DNA from: Sorghum bicolor
Taxonomy: Eukaryota > Streptophyta > Magnoliopsida > Poales > Poaceae
Assembly: GCF_000003195.3 (NCBI RefSeq)
Contig: NC_012872.2
Span: forward strand, 558,001-622,000
Direction: 5' to 3'
DNA length: 64,000 nucleotides
Part shown: in pieces, positions 56,231-64,000 of the stretch
Position numbering within the stretch: position 1 is the first letter of the stretch
How the letters are laid out: every line of letters begins with the position of its first letter
The notes under the pieces: generated by a model
Told to the model about the DNA's origin: nothing
Databases searched by the model: none
What the model saw: the letters and a program-made list of their open reading frames with translations, nothing else
Position numbers and translations under genes: made by a program

Positions 56231-56530
56231 CATCAAGAACAGAAAAAAGATGAATGATCACAGCTGGCTACTGAACAGGAAAAATTGTTTGGGTCAAAGT
56301 CGAGCCCTGCCCTGTCCTTGAGGAAGGTGGTTGGCGCTCGGACCAATGGTGGCGGTGATGCAGCCAATGGCACGCCAGTTTCTTGGTTGTCGGCCCTCCA
56401 GAGCCGTGGCGGCAGGACCGTGAGCCAGGATGGGAGGAGGGATGCTAGCAGACCAGTGGCCCCCGTGAACTACGCTGCCGTCGCCAAGGAGGATGTGCCT
56501 CGCAGGCGTCGACATACTGCTCAAGTAATG
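56231..56530 (+). pseudogene. MAP65 microtubule-associated protein, 3'-exon fragment
   Basis: The frame reads SQLATEQEKLFGSK, then KVVGARTNGGG, then NGTP, and APVNYAAVAKED, in the order of the C-terminal tail of plant MAP65 microtubule bundlers. An in-frame TGA at 56255-56257 interrupts it, and the spectrin-like dimerisation and microtubule-binding core is absent nearby. It is most simply a duplicated or captured last exon, without MAP65 function. Confidence 0.6.
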
Positions 56531-58044
56531 AACTGTGCCCATAATTCATTACTGAAAACTAGAATTTGCCAATAGCCTCTTTTCCTTCTCCATTTCTGAA
56601 TCCTAAGAGTTTGCCATTTCAACCTCAAACGAAAGGTGCAATAGTCCGTATCATCATTGTTATTCTTTCCACGATGAGCCTGTCATCTAAAAGGATAAGT
56701 TCTGACATATTATTATATGCATGACTCTTATGTACCTTGTTTCTCAATTCAGTTAACTTGATCGATTTACACTATGTTTTCACAAAGTTAAACCTTGTTG
56801 CCACTGATTTGGGCCATGAACTCCATGTTGATCTGTGGACTCAATCTGTTGGTAACGCAAAGCTTATACATTGCTCTCATGACTCGACAGGTCAATCTGT
56901 ATTATGAACTTGCGTTGGGCGCATTGAAGAAGGTGCAGCATCCGTGCATTTACAAGCTATCAACAAAGGAGCATGAAACGACAATGAGGGGGTTTTTGAG
57001 TGATAGATTTATGCCAGAACAATTTTCATGCGCCCATGGTCCACTGATTTACTAGAACCTATGCAATGTTGGCACCAATGAGTCAAGACAAGGACTATCA
57101 AGTGGAACAAGTGTAGTGGAATCAGGCTCCCTTCAGTCGAGGTGCACTGTTAAGACAGTGTATGAGATTGTATCATGATTTGATTCAAGGAAGAAAGAAC
57201 TGGTTGAAACAACAGGATTTGGTGGACTTCTGAAGTTTCCACACCTTAAAAATACAAACAGGCGATTCTAAATATTTATTTTTGTTTGTGTATTTAATTA
57301 GTGAAAAATAACATGATTGTTAAAAATAGTATAGATTCTTAAAATACCCAACATTTTATTTATGAAAATGTCAAGCTGCTGGTCCTCTGTTCATAGCGGG
57401 GCAGAAATAAAACATATTTACTGTAGTGAAGTGATTGTATGAGGATGTGACTTTTGTTAAATGAATGAGATTTTGGTTAGTTCTTTGAATGAGCCTGTAT
57501 TCAGCTTGGCCTGTGACTGAGGTGTTCTATTAATGATGCTAAGTGTCTAGTCGTTGTGGCATTGGAAATTATTGAGCCCCGATGGGCTCCTGCAGATGTG
57601 AAGGTGTGGTGGTCTAATTTTGTGTGCTTAGTCCATATACATAAAGATACATATCGGATATATTTAACTCCCAGTGTATGTGTGGTTGCCCGATTTGTTT
57701 ACAAGGACAAACAAGAATGCATCTGAGAGACCTCTTGTGAGGAAAAAAAACAGCACAGCTGTGGCAGCACACAGACATGGAGTCTCTCTTCGAGATAAAT
57801 AAATAAATAAATATAAATGAACTCATGTTTTCCTAAACAGAGTATGTAGCAAAATGCAAATATAAATGAAAAGTTAATCAAAGCACAGGTTCAGATCCAT
57901 AATAACATACTGATATTTACATCGACGAAGTTCAGATCGAAGGGAAGAAAGTAGGTACTGCGTCCGTGATACACCTAATGGAATCAAAATATAACAAAAG
58001 TGTGGAAACTGCTGAAGATCAAAGTAGCTGGAACCGACAGGTGT
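56531..58044. other. Unresolved sequence and FRS 3' flank
   Basis: An 86-codon ORF at 56795-57055 has no recognised family. From about 57260 the region is AT-rich and probably includes the 3' UTR of the minus-strand FRS gene. Confidence 0.4.
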
Positions 58045-61000
58045 CTACTCGAATGCCATGACATCAACAATACGGCGTGTCTTCGCTTCCCTTGGGTTCT
58101 CTTCATCGGTGCTGGCACAACGCGCCCGCTTCTGCTGATCCTTCCATGATTTCAACGTGGAGTGAGGAGGTCTTCCAGTGTTAATAGGCCTATCTGGGCA
58201 ACGAATTGTAGAGCTAGATTTCGGCATTGGCACACTAGGTGGTGCAACTGACTGCTTATAATTTGTGTTATTATCAGTTATGGGTGACTGTAAGGTAGCA
58301 GTAGAACTGCTGGTTGTGCGCACCACCAAGGAATCCACTACTGACATTGCTTGTGTGAATGCTTCATCACTTATGTCGTCGGGTCCATAAGCCACCTGAA
58401 GAATGCAATTTAGTAGAGCCCTTTTCTTCAACACATTAACAGATGCACCAGAAATATCGGGTCTTCTAGTTGCAGATATAGATGTCTCAGGTTCAGGATC
58501 ATTCTTCAGCCACCTAGGCATGATATTTCCGCTGGGTACCTCCTTAACATCGAGGTGTACTAGTACCTGAATAAAGGAATGGAAAAGAAGAATTTAATAG
58601 CTGTTGAAAAGGTAAGCAAACATAACTGAGCCACATGTGATCAGTTAAAATGACAATGAATAACCATAGCCGAGGCACTTTAATTGTACCTTTAACGAAT
58701 GCCGACAAAGCATTCCCATGTGCTCATACAGACCACACTGACAATAAACGTTGTCACCACCATCATAGCGGACCTTATAACACACTTGATCTGGATTGCC
58801 ATCAGTGTATGAATGAGCAACTTCAAAATTGCCATCATTGTCCTTGCTTTTGATGACGTATCCGCCTGATGAATATAGCTCATTGTAGAACTTATCATAC
58901 ATCCTCCTGGTGTATATAGACTCAGCATGTCGCTCAATGGGCACGCCGACACGACGCTTCCTACGCATCTGCAAATTTAATAATTGTAATTAAGATAGAA
59001 ATACAAAGTGCTTTGATTAAATAAGTAAATGTGAGGGAGTGGTAAATCTGCAAAATAAGAGTATATGGGATTGGACCTGTTTTGTGAGATGCACTTCCTT
59101 TCCTTCTTGATCATTTCGGTCCATTTGAAATTCATTAAACTTTCGTACAAACATATGCATCGGTGCAGATCTCTGAATAAATTGCTTTAGCATATGATTG
59201 GCACTCTCACTTCGTTGGGTACTAGTCATGCCAGCACAGAAAATATCCATAAAGTAGGGCTTCGCCCACTTTGACCTGTACTTATACAATCTTTGCAGGA
59301 ATTGGTTATTTTCAAGATTGTACTTCCGGATTAGCTGCCTCCACTTCCTTTCAAACCTATTGACCATTGTTTCTTCGGTGACAAGTTTATTGAACTCTTT
59401 CTTAAAATTGCTATGCTTGCTGTACGGCGGCCCAACTTTTTGCTTGGTTTTCCTAAGAACATGCCACCGACACCACCGGTGTCTGGTGTTCTTCAAGGTG
59501 GACTTTATAGCGGAAGCCATAGCTTGGCATTGATCTGAAATGATGACATTATATAAAATGCAATGCAACTCATTAGTGAATGTTTGTACACAGAGGGAAC
59601 ACTATGATGATTGCTGATATAAGAGCATAACCTGTGAGAATTGTCGTCGGGGCCTTACCACCCATTATCTCTACAAAATTGTTGAAACACCACTCAAAGT
59701 CTTCAATCCTCTCAGAAGTCAATAAAACCCCGCCAAAAACAATGGATTGAAAGTGGTTATTAACTCCAACAAATAGACCAAACGGCAAGTTGTACAGATT
59801 TGTACGATATGTTGTATCAAACGTCACCACATCACCGAACTTGGCATAGTCAGACCTATTCTTGCCAGTGCACCACAACAAGGATGTAATCTTGCCATCA
59901 TCATCAACAGCAAAAGTTATGTCCATACCAACATCGGAGCGCTTCATCTCTTGAAGCAACTTCACAGTCTTCCCTATGTCATCCTTTATATTTTCCTGCG
60001 CTAATCTAGCACACAAAGATCTCACAGCCTCCCTTCTGATTGGCTGGACTGCTTGACAGCCATGGACACCTAGTATGCTGCAAACCCGGCCTATAGGTAT
60101 ATTATTCTCACGGAGCTTTTGAACAAAATCCTTGGTCATTGGATCAATCTCGCTATGAGAAGGCCATTGTTTGTTCTCCCCGTATGTGGCAGACAGGGGA
60201 TGGTTATGCTTGGTCTCAACACGGCTAATGACCCATCCATGATCACTGCTGCGATGAAGCCTGATCATAGCTTTGCATCCAGTCCTACAGGATGAAGCAT
60301 TGATGTTGGTAGGAAGTCCCTGCATTTACGTTGAACATATTTTAGTGCACACATAACAAGCAGTAACGACTAAAATGGATAGCAAAAGAAAAGGCTGACA
60401 CTTTTCCAGGCAAGTTCTGTCAACATAAACAAATATTGTGTAGTTCTTGAAGGTCACAAGATAAATCTCAGTGTGCGAAAACATAGTGTACAATTAACAA
60501 TCTTTCAGTGTGCGAAAACACAGTGTACAATTAACAAGTTAGCTGAATTGTATCAAGCAAAGTATATAAGGGCCATGCATATATACCAGAAACTTATCCT
60601 TGCAGGTCGAGCTTTAAATGGCAGAGTCTCATAATTTATAAATGGAAGAGGAAAAGGAGGCACTGAATCAGATTTCAGTTTTCAGAAATGAATTATAGGC
60701 AAACTACATTACTTGAGCAGTATATCAATATCGCATATTTATCATATCAGGAGTGTAAATCTGTAGAGTGGGGCAATCATTCAACGATCTATGTAATATG
60801 AGGGCAAGTAGACAACGAGGTTTATTTTTCAGAGTACCTCACAAGAACAGACAAGGTCTTGCCTTGTCATGTAGTTATTTTCGTTGGTTCTATTTCTTCC
60901 TTTTCTGATGCCAAAACCAATTTCCCATGAATATAAATTGTAGAAATCCTTAGCTTCTTTGGCTGAGTTGAACTCCATTCCAACAGCAGGCAAGAAAACA

Positions 61001-61404
61001 GGTTCACCGAGTCGATTGATATAGGACTTCATTGCCTGCGTAACAGGATTTTCCTCCAAAGGAGCAATCCTTGCTTCAGGGCCATGCTTCCCTCGTTTCC
61101 TGAAACAAGGAACGAATCATAGGGGGGAAGCAGAGTGAATGGGATCAAACTAGCAAGGTGCAATCAGAATAACAGATAAGGCTTGTGTGTAATATAGTTA
61201 CCTCCTAAGAGGAATCGGACCAGTAGAGACAGGATTGGAGTGAATAAACGAAGGCCGATCTGCACAGATCTCATTACCTGAAGGTAATGGACCCTGAGAC
61301 ATTGGGTTAGGTACCTGATTAGCCATCGATTGAGTGAATTGTGAGCTGCAGAGCGTGGACGAATCAGCAGCAGTCTGCTTGCATGATTGATCCCCTGCAG
61401 TCAT
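58045..61404 (-). CDS. FRS: FAR1-RELATED SEQUENCE (FRS) protein, MULE-derived
   Basis: Six minus-strand exons, 61404-61202, 61099-60838, 60319-59632, 59534-59077, 58968-58690 and 58566-58045, join with matching phases to 803 residues. The order is that of FHY3/FAR1 proteins: an N-terminal FAR1 DNA-binding zinc finger (GMEFNSAKEAKDFYNLYSW, VCSCE, CRTGC, HNHPL), the MULE transposase core (VVTFDTTYRTN, FGGVLL, DQCQAMASAI, CRWHVLRK, STQRSESANH) and a C-terminal SWIM zinc finger (YCQCGLYEHMGMLCRH). The tail is Ser- and Lys-rich. FHY3/FAR1 relatives are transcription factors domesticated from Mutator-like transposases; Arabidopsis members act in phyA light signalling. No frameshift or stop was seen and no TIRs are obvious, which supports a host gene. 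Intron 2 holds a 37-bp tandem duplication (60467-60539). Confidence 0.9.
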
Positions 61405-62153
61405 GGCGGAAGTCACAGAGGTGGCCTTGCCGCAATCTACTCACACACGGTCATCTCCATCGACGAGCTGATGCCGGCGAAGGAAAACCCTAGTGGAAAT
61501 GGATGGCCCGCGTGACCAATCGTACATAAGAAGCTTCAAAGAAGCACCTCTTTCGAGCGGCAACTGAGTCTGACAAATCCAAATTTCGAAAGGGGCACCC
61601 GAGCCCGCCACCCAATTCAGTTGGACATGCCAAGTCATCAAGGATTAATGAGTTAAATAATGATTTGAAGAGTTCGCGTCGGGCATCCACGGACTCGTTA
61701 TTTTAATCGTCACCGTCGAAGCATGTGGGTACTAGCCCATGGGGGGTAATGTGTTATTTGCGTTTGCAAGAGCCACGACAAATTAATGCCAGCCTTCTAG
61801 CTAGGTTTCAACTTGCACATCCAGACCATCCCGAATTAATCTGAGCACTTCCTCAAAACAAATGAAAGGGATAGAAGTTTTGATTAAAACTTTGTGAGTT
61901 GTGACGAACAGACTGGAAGTTCTCCATGGACATGGCCTTGCAGGTGTTGGGACCTTGGTTGCCATGCCATGTTGCTTGGAGGTGGAGCGAGTAGAGATGT
62001 AAACCTCCATGTTGACCGGACGCAGTCGGCAGTCTGGAGGGGTGGGCGACAGACGTCAAACGAAAAAAAAAAGTGACTTTAATGGGCTCCTTCGATCCAT
62101 CAAAGCGCTTTGGGTCAGTGGTTGGTTTAGAACACCTCGAACCCTAGGGTCGA
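61405..62153. other. FRS upstream region
   Basis: 61405-61640 is probably the FRS leader. The remainder shows no gene. Confidence 0.45.
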
Positions 62154-62570
62154 ATGGTTCGTCTGTGCGGCGGCGAGCCAGCACCCATGCTGTTCGATCC
62201 GCCCCTTCCCATCCGTACGCCACTGGTGGTGGCGGCGGCGGCGTCTCAACCACGTCCGCTGCTCCCACCTGCCCTCAACATCCTGCTCCTATCCGCGACT
62301 TCCGCTACTCCTAGCCATGACGTCCACTGCTCCCGCTCGCCGGTGCCATCCGCACAAGCAGCCAAGAAGAAGGCCGCCGTGGACTCGGGCACAGGACGAC
62401 CGGTGGCATCCGCTGCTCTCCTTCCTCCTCCCAAGGTACCATCAGCGGCTCCACCTGGCGTCCGTTCCATGCCGTCGGTGGCAGCAGTGGGAGCTCAGTG
62501 CAGAGTTCTTGACCGCGACATTGTCATGGACTTGTTCTTCAATTTGATACATGGCTCCCTGAAGGATTGA
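62154..62570 (+). CDS. Hypothetical protein, 138 codons
   Basis: An ATG-initiated frame that is Pro-, Ala- and Ser-rich, with a basic patch (AAKKKAAVD) and a less biased end (DRDIVMDLFFNLIHGSLKD). No family is recognised and codon bias is modest. Sequence around 62900-62960 looks like a possible further exon (KEWREKREDFKKK in another frame) but no convincing splice was found. Confidence 0.3.
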   Translation: MVRLCGGEPAPMLFDPPLPIRTPLVVAAAASQPRPLLPPALNILLLSATSATPSHDVHCSRSPVPSAQAAKKKAAVDSGTGRPVASAALLPPPKVPSAAPPGVRSMPSVAAVGAQCRVLDRDIVMDLFFNLIHGSLKD

Positions 62571-64000
62571 ATACTTTTTTTAGCTATCACTAGTTAAGTT
62601 GATGGTTGTTATCCATTTACAGCAAGCATTAAGGCAGCTGTAAGTTCACGTGATAATTTGCTTTATGGTTTGCACAAAAAAAAAGAACAATCTACTTTAT
62701 ACTGATTTGGATTACTGGACCTCTACTTATGGGCTGCTTTAATATCAAATATTTCATGTTTGTGTCATGTTGTTTTTGCCACCAATTCATAGCTGTAAAA
62801 TGACAAGTTTATTTAGATCCATAATTTCTGTTGTATTTCTAGAACTACAATGTTGCAAAGTGCCTCTTTGTTTCTAAAAATCTGCTATTTCTCGCTCAGA
62901 AGGAATGGAGGGAGAAGAGGGAGGACTTCAAGAAAAAGGTGTGGCGCATTGTGCGGAAATCGCAGGAAATGTTCTGAAGATTTTGCTGCCAATCTCAAAC
63001 TGCTCATCTGACACAAGCGTCTTGTGTATTTTTCTATTTAGAGCCTGTCCATTCGTGATAGTTGTCCATTTTCTTTTGCTGGTAATATATGTGTTGTGAG
63101 TAGTATTTAACAGGTCTGACCCCGGTCAATGAAACATGGAGCACTGCTCTGCTGCTTCTCTCTCAGCGATTTGCTTGTTGCAATCCCATGCTGTGTGGTG
63201 TGTCCTGTCATGCTCATGCCTGCCTGCCATTCACAACTCATGTTTTCTAATGAGTAGCAACTGTGTGTTTTTCTAGGACGCTAATTTCAGTACCACTGTT
63301 GTTGCATACTAGCTCCTGCTTGTGTGACAACTGAGACCGGTGAATTATGAGCACCTCTGCTAGCGATGCCTAGCTTAATTGGGTGTAAAATTATTACATT
63401 ACAGGGCAATATCTGTTTCTGCTCCTCTAAGGAGGCGCTATCTCTTGGTCTGACATTTGGTGCCAGAAAAGCAAAGGCAAACAGAGCTGCTGCTTCCCTT
63501 GGTCAACAGGCTGTGCTGGTCCATGAAAATCTTCTTCCAGCAAAAGGGTCGAACCACACGATCCAATGGAGCTCCTAATCTAATCTATTCCAGCAAAAGG
63601 GTCAAGCGGTGCTCCTTGTATCCTTGCATGGGTCGGTGGATAGTTCCAGGTTCGCTCCATGGAGCAACCACCCCCATCATTCCTAGCGGCGATCCTATTT
63701 TTTTCTTACGTTGATTTTGCCCTCTCCTAGGTTTATCTCGTAAATTTTTTTTCTTTTTGCTCTAATTTTTGTCGGCCTGAGGTATCGAACCTTGGAGCTG
63801 AGGTGTCGAACTTGTGAGAAAGGTCACAGTTATGAGGGTGAGGTGCGGGTGTTGTCTCTCGGTGCTTGGATTTGACGTAGTTCTTTCGTGAGCCATTGAT
63901 TTTGATGGAGGTAAATTTTTATGGACAATTTTCTGGATACACATTGGTTAGACTACCCAGCGGAAGATGTTTTGATTAGTGGATCTAAAATAATTCAAAG
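62571..64000. other. No recognised gene to the right edge
   Basis: Short ORFs at 62905-63099 and 63366-63578 have no family match. The rest is AT-rich, with GT-rich tracts near 63180-63340. Confidence 0.4.

Overview
The window is nuclear plant DNA, almost certainly from a grass and probably an Andropogoneae such as sorghum (inference). The reasons are spliced genes with GT-AG introns, very GC-rich codon use in some genes, dense Stowaway and Tourist-like MITEs with TA and TTA target duplications, and a 14.3-kb Tat-type Ty3/gypsy retrotransposon. Exon boundaries were placed by eye from splice consensus, frame continuity and family similarity.

Layout. 1-2759 (-): first seven coding exons of a long-form tRNase Z that runs off the left edge. 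2760-8649: intergenic, with an old direct duplication, Stowaway and Tourist-like MITEs and microsatellites. 8650-10266 (+): intronless JINGUBANG-type WD40 gene. 10267-14204: non-coding, with a LINE-like 3' terminus and a MITE. 14205-14519 (+): remnant resembling an FLZ zinc-finger gene. 14769-16744 (-): two-exon TIP4-type aquaporin with a MITE in its intron. 16745-20812: intergenic MITEs. 20813-35102: a complete LTR retrotransposon with 1,042-bp LTRs that differ by one base and a 5-bp target duplication. It carries gag-protease and RT-RNaseH-integrase reading frames broken by two in-frame TAG codons. On the opposite strand it carries a six-exon gene with its own TATA box. 35103-37125: a cluster of MITEs. 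37126-43018: no recognised gene.

43019-47019 (+) is a decayed copy of the same type of gene found antisense in the retrotransposon. It is split by a 2.0-kb Pack-MULE-like element (44219-46262, 9-bp target duplication) that carries a fragment of an L-asparaginase gene. That element in turn holds a 604-bp element made largely of CGATACG-type repeats. 47480-51253 (+): a 12-exon ASCC1-like gene (KH domain plus 2H phosphoesterase) with a possible nonsense codon in exon 6. 51669-53097: MITE, LINE zf-RVT fragment, and a second copy of the 3' end of the decayed gene. 53266-54168: TTA-flanked DNA element with a GC-rich repetitive core. 54169-58044: unresolved, with a MAP65 3'-exon fragment. 58045-61404 (-): an apparently intact six-exon FAR1-related (FRS) gene, a domesticated MULE transposase. 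61405-64000: its upstream region and one weak ORF.

The conventional genes (tRNase Z, JGB-like, TIP4-like, ASCC1-like, FRS) have unrelated housekeeping, transport and regulatory roles, and nothing suggests they work as a cluster. The most distinctive content is the layered transposon history: a young Tat element with a spliced antisense gene, a stand-alone fossil of the same gene family, and the Pack-MULE nest inside that fossil.
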